Positions 46,221 to 58,439 of a DNA stretch of 64,000 nucleotides are shown here, one piece after another; the first letter of the stretch is position 1, and the number at the start of each line of letters is the position of its first letter. The position numbers and the translations under genes are program-made. The DNA lies in assembly GCA_003952965.2 (NCBI GenBank), contig CM025852.1, positions 10,172,879 to 10,236,878 on the forward strand, given 5' to 3'. Origin of the DNA: Morella rubra (taxonomy: Eukaryota > Streptophyta > Magnoliopsida > Fagales > Myricaceae). The notes under the pieces were generated by a model. The model was not told where the DNA came from. It saw only the letters and a program-made list of their open reading frames with translations, and did not search any database.

Positions 46221-46383
46221 TTAGCTCTCACTTAATTTTAAAGTAATTAATTCCAATATATAACAACTGTACAAGGAAAGTAAAATTCAAAGTTTTAAAT
46301 TGTTCTAAACAGGAGCATAGAAATCAACTTGACTCTCATAAGAAATTATTCATGCTAATCATTGAAACTTGATGTAATTTTTA

Positions 46384-47778
46384 TGTTATTTTAGTTCACA
46401 ATCGTGTTATTGATGATAAAAATAATTTGATTAATTAAGAATACAAAACAAACATCTTCAATACCAAAGAGACAAATGCTAAAAAGCTAAGTCACAAGAA
46501 TTGAAGAGCAAAGAGTTCAAGACCTTAAGGTATAATCTTATAACTCTAAAGTTCATTACTTTGATAGGCTTGATCACACACTCACTTTTCAAAAAAATTA
46601 AAAAAAATATATCTTAAACAAATTTTTCTAAGTCCAAATAATTTTAGACAAACTCCAAAAGCTTCAAACGAAAATTCAACGAGTTTTTGTCTATACTAAC
46701 GAACAGTGGTCAATTGGTATATCTACTGGTTACACAAGATGCAATTGTGAAAATTCTATGATTCTTTACCAAATTTGTTTTAACCGGATTCAATATCGGA
46801 CAACCAATAGTCGATCGGTATTGAATCTGGTTAAAACACTTTTTGGTACCGTATGCAATCGTGCAAGAGACCAAATTTTATTCAACTCAGTTTTAACCAT
46901 ATTCTCTATCAAATTGACAGAGGTCGACCAGTATAACGATGTTCAAAACAAAGTTCAAGCTTCAAATTTTAAAAACGGTTATGCTGACAACACTGGTCAT
47001 AGATACTAGATCCACTTGTATAAGTGTTCAGAACGACATGTAGGTTAGAATATTTTTGAATTTTAGTGCTTACGGTCACAAGACTGGATCAATCACTTTC
47101 GACCTGTAGTTATAAGTTTCTCTCTAACCCAAAAACATCGAGTTTTCAATTGGGGTCTATAAAAGGAAAACTTTAGAGATATTCCAGGCTTGCTGATTTT
47201 CATATTTTTGTATCTAACTTTTCAAAACCTTGTCTTCTCACTTTTACAAAGCTTTCACACAAATTAATCACTTTCAAGCTTATCTTTTAAGATAAAATTT
47301 TCACTATATTCATGATCTACACTTTGAAAGAGTTAAATTCTATATTTCTTCAATCAAGAAAATGTGATTCCTTTAGTAAGGGTTATTTACTAAAGAAGAA
47401 GTTTGGAGAGGACATATCTCAAGCTTGGTGAATTTCCTTTTTTCATTAAACACCAAAAGAATAAGCTAGGAGGTGGAATATCTTTAGCTTGGATTGGAGC
47501 TTGAGTGGGGACATATCTCAAGATGTGTAAAAGATATTCCCTTGGTTATACAGGTTGATAGAGGAAAGATTCAAGGTTTGATAAAGGAGCTTGAAGGATT
47601 GACATAAGCAAAATTGCCGAACCACCTAAAAAAATTCAAACGTTTGATCTCCCACACTCTATTCATTTATATTTGCTCTTCTTTGGTTTGTTTGAGAACT
47701 TGTATTTTTATATTGTTTTCAAAAAAAAATTATAATCCAATTCACCCCGCTTAGATTGTTTTAATCCTTGAAATTTCA
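46384..47778 (+). mobile_element. Probable solo LTR
   Basis: Starts TGTTATTTTAG and ends TTTCA. Flanking 5-mers are tttta and ttttc (4 of 5). Near the 3' end 'ccaattcaccccgcttagat' resembles the ends of plant copia LTRs. The empty site in copy I supports an insertion here. Border choice is tentative. Confidence 0.45.
46777..46837 (+). repeat. Imperfect hairpin
   Basis: 22-bp arms 46777-46798 and 46816-46837 with two mismatches around a 17-base loop; the pairing continues imperfectly outward ('ttaccaaa' against 'tttggta'). Confidence 0.8.
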
Positions 47779-48547
47779 TTTTCTTATTTTTTAAGTGAGA
47801 CTTTGAAAATAATTGAGCTAAACCTAAGCATGTGAGCCGGGGCTAAGTGACAACAATATTGTCATGGCATGTAGACGTATGTACTCGGTTGTCCTGAACT
47901 TTCGGTCCAAGTAGAGAGATGGAAATACTGACGAGGTCAATGGTCTCTGGATTGACTAGTATACGGTGATTCATTTTATGCATGGCGGGATGCTGATCCT
48001 GTCGGCAAGGCCATATGATAGAGATGAAAAAGAGAGTTCAGTTTTATCCAAGCAACGTGGATATTTGGAAAAATTAGTCACTTCTGCCAAATGACGACAT
48101 AGTTAGGATAGTAACTATCTTTTTTCTTTTTTCTAAGTCAACAGGGAAGTTAGGATAGTAACTATCACTCTTATAAGATGAGGCCTATAAGATAAACTAG
48201 TTGAATTAAGAATATTTGTCAAAGCACTGTGAAATTAAATTTGAATAGAAATTTGGTGAATGCATTATACCAATTTTGAGGTAATGGTATGAATATATGA
48301 GTTCGAAGCTTTTTCAAGCACTCTAGTTGTACTATGCCAAAGGTGTACATGACAAGAACTTCTTTGAGCAAAAAGCTTCTAGCATTGGATGGCAAATCAA
48401 CTTCTACACATGTTTTAAATAAGCATTGAATACACTCTTCTCACCTTTGAACTAACTCTCAAGTTATTTATACATTATACTCTAAATTACTATCAATTTT
48501 AATATATTTCACCCATGACCTATGGATTACGATGACATTTCACTATT

Positions 48548-48550
<3 letters not shown>

Positions 48551-48590
<40 letters not shown>
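48551..48590 (+). repeat. GT microsatellite
   Basis: Twenty perfect GT units; produces an artefactual Cys/Val open frame. Confidence 0.97.
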
Positions 48591-48595
<5 letters not shown>

Positions 48596-48851
48596 TACTT
48601 CAACAAAAAAATGAACCCTTATTTACCACTTTTACTCTAGAAAATGATGAAATCAAACTAGTATACTATAAAAAGAAGCCAAAACGTGAGCAAGAAGACA
48701 AAAAAAAAAATCAGATTAAAAAAAATCAAACAACTTTAAAAAACAATGATAATTTGATCGTTTCTAGTCCAAAGAAACCATATGGTTAGTTCATTTTTTA
48801 TCCAGTTCTATATTCAATTATTAAAGAAGATCAATATATATATATATATAT

Positions 48852-50490
48852 GATCAAAATAGCTATTTCATTAAGAATCAAGGAAGTTCAAAGACCTCAA
48901 AAAACACGCTCTAAGGTTCTAGTTAGAACTTCGAAAGAGTCAGCGAATCAACGAGAAAGTGAACCAAAAGGCCATACATAAACCCACAAGGGGCATCAAA
49001 ATAGCTATTTCATTAAGAATCAAGGAAGTTCAAAGACCTCAAAAAACACGCTCTAAGGGGCTAGTCAGAACCTCAAAAGAGTTGGCGGACCAATGAGAAA
49101 GTGAACCGAAAGGCTATACATAGACCCACAAGGGGCAGATAACCCATAAAGGGTAGTAAGCTAAAATGACCAACAGAGAAAAAGGAAAGCCAACAGTGAA
49201 GGGAAGCAGCAAAATCAGTTGGAGGAGGAGAGGAATCGGCCAGGAGGGAAAAATGCTAAGTAGGTGAGATGTATGTGAGTCAGAAGATGTGCGTGAGACC
49301 CCACGTGTCAGCCGGCTAGTGCCAAGCTGCCACAGACAAAACCACCAGGATGTGCGAAATCCAACTCCGCAGCATGTGCATGCCAAAAACCACAGGAACT
49401 CAGATCTAGAAGGAAATGGTACGGGCACATGAGATCCACGCTTGGGTGTAGGGGCTCATGGGGTCTCACAAGCCATCATATCGGCTCCGGACTAGGACAG
49501 ATGAAAGCGCCTAATGATGTTAAAGCCATCCATAACAGTCGTGGCTATCAAAGGCCTCTGAAAGAGACGAGATCTAAGCTTGAACTTCACCAGGAAAAAA
49601 AAAAGAGTCGAGAAAGGGGATTTATCGAGAGGCTCAACCACCTGAGAGCAGATCAGAAAGGAAAAGGGAGGGTTGGAGCTCCTCTTACCATCGAGAAATG
49701 GGGCTAGAAAAGAGGAGGATTCTAGAGAGAATGGAGAGCTTTGATGGGGATAGATTTTTCGAAACCAGAAAGCCCGTAGAGGCCTTATAAGAGGAAGTGC
49801 CCAAGCCCATCCATGAGTATATAAGATTCTTCTCGAATCAAGAGTCAGGCCCTGTAGCTAGATCAACAGCCCTCTTAAATCAAGATCGCGTCATATATGA
49901 AAAGTAAGGCCTAGGAGGGATTAATCATCCGATTTCCATGACACCATGGATGCTATAAAGGAATAAAATCTCATCATTAAATGGGTAAACAAAAGCCGCC
50001 TCAATATAGACCAATAAGAGAGGAAAAGGAAAAAGTGGGTCCTACATCATTAACAAAAATCAGGAGGAGTGAGGTAAAAAAAGAACCAACATCGGAAGAA
50101 AGGGGAACGTGGGCCAAGGCCCAAAAAAGAACCTGGCCTGTAACAGAAAGAAAAAGGATAAATAAAGAAGGCAAAGGAGTAATGAAGGTACATAGTTCTT
50201 TTTCTCTAACTCTTTCACTAAAAACGAAAATTGAGAAAAGAAAAGAGATGACAATTACTGACAATGGCATCAGAGAAATCACCCTATGGGGAGGACTCTG
50301 AATTCTAATGTGTTATTTTGCTTGCAAGAGAAAGGAAGGAGATTATGGACCTTTCAACCCATCCCAAGTACTGGACTTTAAGTCTAGATCCCTCGGTCTT
50401 TTGGCCCAATGGATTCTTGTGATAGGCCGGTTAAAAATAGCTTCATCGAATTTCTCTCTCTAGAAAGAGGGGTGCGGTCCCCAAAAACCT
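48852..50490. mobile_element. Retroposon-like repeat, copy C
   Basis: Flanked by 'gaagatca' plus TA microsatellite on both sides (48826-48851 and 50491-50518), which reads as a target duplication expanded by slippage. Shares blocks with 1-925 and 9834-10589. Starts with a 142-bp tandem duplication. Open frames on both strands (for example plus 49981-50301) are not recognisable. Confidence 0.5.
48853..49136 (+). repeat. 142-bp tandem duplication
   Basis: Two units of identical length, 48853-48994 and 48995-49136, both starting 'atcaaaatagctatttcatt' and ending 'cacaaggggc', about 90% alike. Confidence 0.95.
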
Positions 50491-50929
50491 GAAGATCATA
50501 TATATATATATATATATAGTACAATGTGACATTAAATGGTAGTTTATAGGTGAATTATCTCAAAGTTGATATTTTAAAATGCAAAGTGTGAACGACCCAA
50601 TAGTTCACCGGTGAAAAGCATATTTAACCCTTTAAACAATTAGTTGTTCCTCAAAAACAACATATTCAACCCCTTTAAACAATTAGCTTTAGGCAGAAAT
50701 CCATAGGAGCTAGTTATCTATCTATCAATGAGAAGGAATGGAATTTCAGAATGCCCCCATTACTGTAAATGCCCTCAGTATTTTCCCTCCATCCAAGAAA
50801 TGCAACTCATTCACTGATAATTGAACCCACTATTTGCTCTTTGACAAGTTGGATTTTGAAGGATCGTTCATCAAACTACTGCACAGAAAAGATCAATCAT
50901 GCAAGATGCTCCAGTTAGGATAAGAACTA

Positions 50930-51480
50930 AATCCCCTAATCTCATAAATCCTAAATTCTCAATTTAGAAATTGTGGTTGTGTAGATTGTGACTTCTTGTT
51001 GGAATAGCCTATGGGGGCTAAGACGTGACAGCAGTATTGTCATGGTGTAGACTGTCGATCTGTACTCGATTGGTTGTCCTGAACCACTCATCTTTCGGTC
51101 CAAGTAGAGGAATATTGGCAGTACTGACGAGGCCGATGGACTGATCTGAATTAATGACTGGATGCTGATCCGGTAGGCAAGGCCATGTGACAGGATGAAA
51201 AAGAGAGTTCAGTTTTATCCAAGTAACTTTGGTGTACTTGGTAAAATTATAAGTTCTAACGTCAAACGACGACGTTATTAGGATAGTTAATTATCACTCT
51301 TATAATACGAGGTCTATATATAAGATAAACCAGTACTTGAATAAAGATTTGTAAAGCCACTACCAAATCAATTTCAATAGAAAATCAACATTTGAATGAC
51401 ACCAATTTCGTGTTGGAAAATTTGATTTAGTAGGGCAGATAATGTTATGAATATATGATCGGAAGTTGGAACCATGTTAT
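50930..51480. repeat. Dispersed repeat copy III
   Basis: Starts 'aactaaatcccctaatctca', as at 45880 in copy I, and contains the same 'gctaagacgtgacagca' block; its 3' half follows copy II ('agagttcagttttatccaag'). Confidence 0.6.
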
Positions 51481-51543
51481 ATCTCATTGCCGAGTGGTGG
51501 CAACACTTCTCTTTTGCTGCCTAAGACCTTTAGCCTAGGCCGG

Positions 51544-51960
51544 TTTTTTTTTTTTTAAATAAGTACATATGAATTTTATTAGAAAACTCTCAATACCTAT
51601 AACGAAGGAATATCGTAATAACAATCAAATTTGATCGGCTATAAGTAAAACACCTAAAACTAAACTAAAAATCATCGAAATCCTAAAACAAATTCAAGTA
51701 GCCAAACCAAACAACATAATCAACTATTATATCTTAACTAAAACAATCCGTCCCCACATATAATCAATGCTAATAGAATCAACAACCTACCGAAAGAGAC
51801 CAGAGCTAGAAACTGAGCTACCAAGGGTCTTTGTCACCTGACTCATCAAAGGCACCAAGTGCTCCAACGGAAGAGAAGTAGAACTAACATATTAATTCAT
51901 TGCCTCGTTCGTCCCCCTGTTAAATCACTTCTTTTTGTACAGAGAACAAACGATTAATGG
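51544..51960 (-). mobile_element. Antisense retroposon 3' end
   Basis: A T run (51546-51558) followed by 'aaataagtacatatgaattttattagaaaa' type sequence resembles the 3' end of a LINE or SINE read backwards. Similar T-run starts followed by 'ttttattaagaaccctcac' or 'gttaaaaaccctcact' occur at about 45117 and 58611. Borders not established. Confidence 0.35.
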
Positions 51961-52478
51961 CAAAAAAAAAATAATATACAAAGAGTAAAAATATAGTCCC
52001 GATTTAAAAAGTCGAGCATTTGTTAAAAGCTCCTTCGCAAATATCAGGTCTCGTTCTGATTGGTACAGACGTCCATTCCATTGAATTCTTGGCGTGCAAT
52101 TCTTTTCTTGAGTTGATTGTTACGTTCACGTAAATTATTAAGCGTGTTTTCACTATATATACACATTGTGCTGCTCAACTATCAAAATTTACAGAAGTCA
52201 AGTCAATTTCAAACCACCAAATCCTGCGACTGATAGTCCAGTATATATTGAGTAGAGTTTGTGTTTTGGTGGGTTTCTACAGGAGCCGGCCATCTAGATT
52301 GTGCCGGATAGCTCAGAATTTCTCTCTCATTTTGATGGTAGATTATAATTAAAGGTCGGTGCATTGATAAATTTTGACAGTCTGAGAAGTTTGAAAACGA
52401 GGCGAGGACCCCATTCATGCGCTTTGTTAAGTCTAAAAGCTAAGGCTACGAGAATGGGAGTAAACAATTGTACTGTAG
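51961..52478. other. Host DNA left of the copia element
   Basis: Contains 'cactatatatacac' at about 52150, a possible TATA region on the plus strand, and an unrecognised 69-codon minus-strand frame at 52209-52418. Before the copia insertion this DNA lay directly upstream of 57570, i.e. of the Dabb pseudogene, so it may hold the old promoter. Confidence 0.35.
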
Positions 52479-52483
52479 GGTAG

Positions 52484-52687
52484 TCTTAGCTGCACTACGT
52501 TCATATAACATTAATATTCTGTATATGGTTACTATTGCACAATTTTATTTCCTTTCCTTGTTGACAACACCGAATATGGGATACGATTCCCTTCTCTTGT
52601 AATATATAACTACATTGTACCGTTACCTCTTTACATATATACAAACAGAATTTTCTTATCAATTGCTTTCCAATCACAAGTTCAACA
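52484..52687 (+). repeat. Copia 5' LTR
   Basis: Starts TCTTAGC (the usual TG is TC in both LTRs) and ends TTCAACA. Contains 'cttgtaatatataac', a probable polyadenylation or TATA area. Confidence 0.93.
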
Positions 52688-52689
52688 TG

Positions 52690-55600
52690 GTATCAGAGCA
52701 ATGGCATCTTATGTCAACATCTTCTTCAACCTCCAATACGGAGGTCTCTTCTTCACAATCCAGTTCTTCTATGGATCCCAATTCTCCAGATCATCTCCAC
52801 TCATATTAACCCGGGGCAATTCTGGTCTCTCTGCCCTGCTCACCAGGGAATTTTATTTCTAATGGCAACGCACCATGAAAATGGCCCTCAATGCCAAAAA
52901 CAAACTTGGCTTCGTCGATGGCACTCTCACCAAACCTGTCACTTCCTCCTCTGCCATTCAATTGTGTGAGCATTGCAACCACAGGCAGAGGCAAAGGAGG
53001 GTAAACAAAGGCACTGCCCCAGTTGGCTCCCAAAAAAAAATTTTTACACCTAATTATTTTATTTTTTACCAGGCCCGCCCCCTTTGGCCCACTTAAAATG
53101 AGTGTGAAAATGCTGAAAATGTTTCATTTATGTGTTCATTTGTGAAAATCCTGAAAATGTTTCATTTATGAACAATTGTATGGTGGTATATATCGAGAGG
53201 GAAATTTTTAAAACTATTGAGAACGAAGCTATTTTGCAACATTTTCAAAAGATGCAGTCTCGTAGGATTTAATTGCCACAACTCAGTAGCAAATAGTATG
53301 GTGCGTATATTTCAATATTTTTAGTATTTTTAGTCTTTAATTTTTGATATTTTAACTCTTAAGACAATTTTTTTTTTGCATTACGTAGTAAAAAACTTTT
53401 TTGTTATTTTCCCTTAGGAGTTTTTCCCCCTTCAATTGCAATCTTGGCTCCGCCACTAATTGCAATGACATGGTTCTCTCATGGATCCTTAACTCCATTG
53501 ACAAAACCATCGTCGACAGCCTTATTTATCATGGCAGCCCACGTGCTGTGTGGCTTGATCTTCGAGACCAATTCTCCCAATCAAACAACCCACGCATTTT
53601 TCAACTCAAATGTGCCATTGTTACCCTCACACAAGACACCCAATCTCTTACCTCTTATTTTACCACTCTCAAATCACATTGGGAAGAATTATCTGCTCTT
53701 CAATCGGTTCCTACCTGCACTTGTGAGGCTCTCACTGAATCCCAACTCCATCACAACACAAAGAAGGTCTTCCAGTTCCTCATGGGCCTCCATGAATCCT
53801 ATGCCCCTCTTCACAGCAAAATCTTGGCTATGGATCCCCATCCCAATCTGGCAAAAATCTCCTCCATCTTACATCAGGAAAAGACTCAGCGCCATCTCCA
53901 GATCTCTCACCTACATCTACAAATCTCCAACCCACTACCAGATGTCTCTGCCATGGCCACAAATAGGAGCTTTACCAGATGGCCAAACATCCGTAGCAAA
54001 GAAAGAGGGCCACTCGAAATGCTCTCACTGCCACCGAGATAGGCACTGGAAAGAACAATGTTATCGCATCATTGGCTTTCCTCCCAACCAGTGGCCTCCT
54101 TCTCGCCACCACCAGGCCACGGGGACGTCACTCTAGCTTCTGCCATCGACATCTATTTCAAATGAGCATAGCGTTCCAGGTTTGTCGACTGACCAATTCA
54201 CCCAACTCATGGAATTTTTAAAATACCCCTCCAGTTCAGCCTTCAGTTAATTTCGCTGGTAACATTGTCTCCTGTAACTCTGTTTCTTCTTTTCAATCAA
54301 ATTGGGTCATTGACTCTAGGGCATCCGATCATATGGCCTCTAGTGCATCTCATCTTACTAATATTCAATCTCTTACTCATTATTGTCCTATCAATTTACC
54401 TAATGGTGATACTGTTTCTATCACTCATTTCGGCATCGTTACTTTATCACCATAATTATCTCTGCATAATGTTCTCTTTGTTCCCACTTTTAAATTCAAT
54501 TTATTATGTATTAGTAAACTCACACTTCTCTTAATTGTGTTGCATTTTTTTCCTCTATTTTTTGTGTTTTTCAAAACCTTGTCATGAAGAAGTTAATTGG
54601 AACGGGTGAAGTTCAGGATGGACTTCACGATTGCAAATCTTTTTCCACATCAGCCCTCCATACTTCTCGTGCTCAATCCTCTCATCTATGGCATGCTAGA
54701 TTAGGTCACCCTTCTTCACAATGCCTTCCTCCCGTTTTAAATATTTCCAACATTGCTTTTCTTTGCAATATTTGTGCTAGAGCTAAGCATACTCGGTTAT
54801 CTTTTTCCTTAAATTTGAATAAGAGTACCTTTTGTTTTAACGGCATTTTTTGTGATATTTGGGGTGGATATTCAACTCCTTCACACTTCAGAGCTCATTA
54901 TTTTTTAACTCTATTTGGTGATTATTCTCACATTACTTGGGTCTATTTAATGCATTTTGAATCTGATACTTACTCCTGTATCACCCAATTTTTTTCTCTG
55001 GTCAAAAATAAATTTAATCAAACCATTAAAATCATTCACGCAGATAATGGCCAAGAGTTTCTTTCCCACAAAATGCAACAATTTTTCAGTACTCATGGCA
55101 TTTTTCATGAAAAAACGTGTGTCAAAACCCCCAAAAAAATGGCGCTGCTGAACGTAAGCATCGGCATCTTCTTAATGTCACTCGATGTCTATGTTTCCAC
55201 GCCAACCTTCTTCTTACATTTTGAAGTGAATGCATTTTAACTGCCACCTATCTTATTAATCGCGATCCCTCCACTAATCTCAACAATAAGTCCCCGTACG
55301 AGCTTCTTTTTACTAAACCTCCTTCTTATCGCCACTTATGCATTTTGGGTTGCTTATGCTATGATCACACCCTTTCTTCTCACCGCGATAAATTTTTCCC
55401 TCGTGCTTGCCGCTGCTTCTTCCTTGGCTATCCTTCCCATCACAGTGCTTATCGTGTTTACAATCTCGACACTCGCCAACTCCATATCTCTCGCAATGTC
55501 ACTTTTCAAGTAGCCATTTTCCCTTATCATGATTCCGCCACCCATTTTTTTCCTGGTCCCGTCCTTCCTTTACCTATACTTGACATCCCCTCTCCTTCTG

Positions 55601-57353
55601 CTAATATCCTTTCTCCCTCTTTACCTCTCCCTTCCCCCCCTCCTAGTCCCGACCCAAACGCCTTGTCACTTGCCCTTCTCATCTTCGTGACTACATCTGT
55701 CCCACTCTTTATTCCTCTATCTCGGCTTCCCTTTTGTCTTTAGCTCCCTTAGGTACGACTCCTTGTCTCTCTTCTCATTTATCTTATCATCATTTTAATG
55801 CTCATCATTTAGCTTTTCTCTTTTCATTAGCTCACCATGAGGATCCCACTTGTTATTCTACTACTGTCTGCCACTCCCATTGGTATGACGCTATGATTGC
55901 TGAGCTCAAAACTCTTGAAGCCAATCATACTTGGACTCTCCAACCTCTCCCTCCATGTAAGAAACCCATTGGTTGCAAATGGATTTTCAAAACCGAACTT
56001 TGAGCTGACGGTTCTATTGAACATTACAAAGCTCGTTTGGTTGCCAAAGAAGACACTTAGGTATAAGGTCTTGATTATCATGATACGTTTGCACCTGTTG
56101 CTAAACTTGTCACCATTAGATGTGTCCTTGTAGTTGCCACTGCTAAGAATTGGACTATTCATCAGATGGATATTCACAACACTTTCCTGCAGGGTGACCT
56201 CGACGAAAAAGTTTACATGATTCTTCCTCTCGAATATTGCAGCTAGGGGGAATCTCATGTCTGCTGCATCCAAAAATCACTCTATGATCTCAAGCAAGCC
56301 TTTCGAAACTGGTTTTCCAAGCTATCCACCGCTCTATTGGCCGCTAGTTTCCATTAGTCTCAGGGTGATCACTCTCTCTTTACTCGTACCTCCAGTTCTT
56401 CTTTTACACTAATCTTAGTTTATGTTAATGACATTCTTCTGGCAGGCAATGACCCTTCCCATATTCAGCAACTCAAAGATTTCATCGGGCAACGCTTCCA
56501 GATCAAGGATCTTGGCCCCATCAAGTACTTTCTCAATTTCAAGGTCGTCCACTCACCCTCCGACATTTTTCTCAATCAACACAAATACACACTTGATATC
56601 CTTGCCGACAGTGGTCAACTTGGTGCTTGCCCTGCTTCCACACCCATGGAACAAAACCTCAAGCTCACCAACACTAATGATGACCTCTTACCTGACCCTA
56701 GCCTTTATCGTCATCTCGTGGGCCTCCTCATTTATCTCACATTTACACAGCCAGACATCCAGTTCATGCATGCTCATCGCCAACCACATTATAATGCTGC
56801 TCTCCGTATCTTATGCTATCTTAAATCTACTTCGGGCCAAGGTCTTTTTTACCCTACATAGAATACATTACATGTCACTGCATATACCGACTCTGACTAG
56901 GCCAGTTGTCCATCTACTCGTCATTCCACCACTGGTTTCATCATTCAACTTGACTCAAACCCTATATCTTGGCGCACTAAGAAACAGTCCATTGTTTCTC
57001 ACTCCTCCACTAAAGTTGAATACCACGCCATGGCCTCCACTACTTGTGAGCTCACTTGATTGCAGACTCTTCTTCTCAACCTTCACGTCTCTCACCCTCA
57101 ACCCATGCACCTCTACTGCGATAATCAAGCTGCCTTACACATTGCTAAGAATCCGGTTTTTCATGAATACACCAAACATATTGAAATTAATTGCCACCTC
57201 GTTCATGAAAAATTGCATAGTGGTCTTATACCTCCCACTCATGTTCCTGCCTCAGCCCAATTAGCCGACATTTTCACCAAAGCATTGGGCCGTGATTTCT
57301 TCCATGACTTGATTCGGATGTTGGGCATTTTGAACCTCCATGCGCCAACTTGA
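52690..57353 (+). pseudogene. Copia gag-pol, multiply broken
   Basis: Gag/UBN2 domain at about 52870-52979 and 53459-53935 ('GSPRAVWLDLRDQFSQSNNP', 'LKSHWEELSAL', 'VFQFLMGLHESY'); zinc knuckle CSHCHRDRHWKEQC at 54018-54062 in another frame; protease WVIDSRASDH at about 54305 with the catalytic DSGA altered to DSRA; GAG-pre-integrase 'LWHARLGHPSSQ' at 54690; integrase core to 55200 ('HADNGQEFLS', then a frameshift at about 55140); a typical linker '[19 protein letters not shown]' at 55382-55440; reverse transcriptase 55900-56640 with stops near 56003 and 56060 and YVNDILLAGND, where the catalytic YVDD aspartate is asparagine; RNase H to 57353 ('[19 protein letters not shown]', 'ADIFTKALG'). 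It cannot move on its own. Confidence 0.93.
52980..53458. mobile_element. Small hAT deletion derivative inserted in copia gag
   Basis: 8-bp duplications attgcaac (52972-52979) and attgcaat (53459-53466). Ends CACAGGCAGAGGCA and (inverted) TAGTGGCGGAGCC. The interior 53190-53345 matches the minus strand of 17345-17170, the last coding part of the hAT transposase at 16624-21027. So it is a 479-bp deleted relative of that element. The gag frame resumes correctly across the insertion. Confidence 0.9.
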
Positions 57354-57360
57354 GAGGGAG

Positions 57361-57564
57361 TCTTAGCTATACAACGTTCATATAACGTTAATATTCTGTA
57401 TATGGTTACTATTGCACAGTTTTATTTCCTTTCCTTATTGACAACATCGAATATGGGAAACAATTCCCTTCTCTTGTAATATATAACTACGTTATACCGT
57501 TACCTCTTTACTTATATACGAACAGAATTTTCTTATCAATTGCTTTCCAATTACAAGCTCAACA
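57361..57564 (+). repeat. Copia 3' LTR
   Basis: 204 bp, same length as the 5' LTR, about 93% identical by hand count. Confidence 0.95.
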
Positions 57565-57845
57565 GGTAGAGCGAAGAAGTTGCTGACTAGTGGGCTTATT
57601 GCCCAATGAACCTGTACCTTTCCAAGTGTGAGCTATATATGGAAACGGTGCGGGAAACGAGAGGTTGAATCTTTGGTAATTGGTAATTACTGCAAACACG
57701 AGTGGTGAAATGGGTCATGGAGTGTGTCAGTGGACAGATAGGACTCTGGAAATTGACATACAAAGAATGTGCATGCACACAATGTGTATTTAAATTAACT
57801 TGACTTGGATGACACATTTCGTTTCACGAGGTGCAACTAGCGGCC

Positions 57846-58430
57846 ATGGGGCACTTGAAGCACTTGTGATTCCTAAGTTCAAGGAAGGAGTGGTGATGGA
57901 GGAGATTATGGATGGAGAAGTTGGTTTCTAAGCTCGATACTATCGAGTCCTTTGAGTGGTAAATTTTACTTTGCTTGATTTTGTACCAATATGCTTCTTT
58001 CACCGGCCAATAGCCTCGAAGAGCTTCAATTTTTGGTAAAATTCTTGTAATTAGCAATTGCGAAGGGAAGAACTTGTTATTTCTTCCTGAGGAGCAGGCT
58101 AGTTCTTATCTTTTCTGATTTTGTATTCATTTTATTTGTAAATTAAGTCACCAAAAACCAGTAGAGGTAATAGCTATGGTATATATGTCCTGATCTTAAC
58201 AGGGGGAAGGACATTGGAAGCCAAGAAATGCGTAGACAAGGCTTTACTCATGCCTTCTTGGTAACATTCCAGAAGGAGGAGGACTTCACTTCATTTCTTG
58301 ACCATCCTAGTCATGTGAGTTCTCTCCAACATTTTCAGCCACTATTGAGAAGATTGTGCTTCTTGATTTATATGTTGTTCTTGGGAAGGCACCAGCAAAA
58401 ACCAGAAAACCATCAAAACAATAAAATAAA
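57846..58430 (+). pseudogene. Stress-responsive A/B-barrel (Dabb) domain protein, frameshifted
   Basis: Two exons. Exon 1, 57846-57958, starts MGHLKHL and in shifted frames continues 'FKEGVVMEEIM' and 'LVSKLDTIESFEW'. The donor is G|GTAAAT and the acceptor AG at 58201-58202. Exon 2 from 58203 reads 'GKDIGSQEM', 'QGFTHAFLVTFQKEEDF' and 'HPSHV', the Dabb motif, then after one missing base at about 58317 'TFSATIEKIVLLDL' in the next frame, ending about 58430. The split codon joins correctly (TG|G). The layout is that of single-domain plant proteins of about 110 residues such as At5g22580, soluble dimeric proteins of unclear biochemical role. A missing base near 57866 and an indel near 57920 also break exon 1. 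Three separate breaks argue for a pseudogene rather than a read error. A copia element ends 281 bp upstream. Confidence 0.82.
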
Positions 58431-58439
58431 GGAGCACCA

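Larger units (their letters stand above)
46225..48400. repeat. Dispersed repeat copy II, interrupted by an LTR-like insert
   Basis: 46225-46383 repeats 45168-45320, and 47779-48060 repeats 45950-46170, then matches copy III further ('agagttcagttttatccaag', 'cttataagatgaggcctata'). The gap between them is the element at 46384-47778. In copy I the same junction is uninterrupted near 45325. Confidence 0.55.
52484..57564 (+). mobile_element. Ty1/copia LTR retrotransposon, full-length structure, coding region dead
   Basis: Two 204-bp LTRs (52484-52687 and 57361-57564), a perfect 5-bp duplication GGTAG (52479-52483 and 57565-57569), a perfect primer-binding site tggtatcagagc (52688-52699) and a polypurine tract tgagagggag (57351-57360). 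By hand count the LTRs differ at 15 of 204 positions (about 7%). Gene order gag-protease-integrase-reverse transcriptase-RNase H is that of copia. Confidence 0.95.

Noticed and set aside
48532..48789. 85-codon plus-strand frame with repeated Cys-Val
   Set aside because: Artefact of the GT microsatellite followed by A-rich DNA.
49114..50301. Hydrophobic and lysine-rich frames in retroposon copy C
   Set aside because: They lie in a repeat with related, frame-broken copies elsewhere in the window.
57824..58057. 77-codon minus-strand frame
   Set aside because: It is the opposite strand of exon 1 of the Dabb pseudogene.
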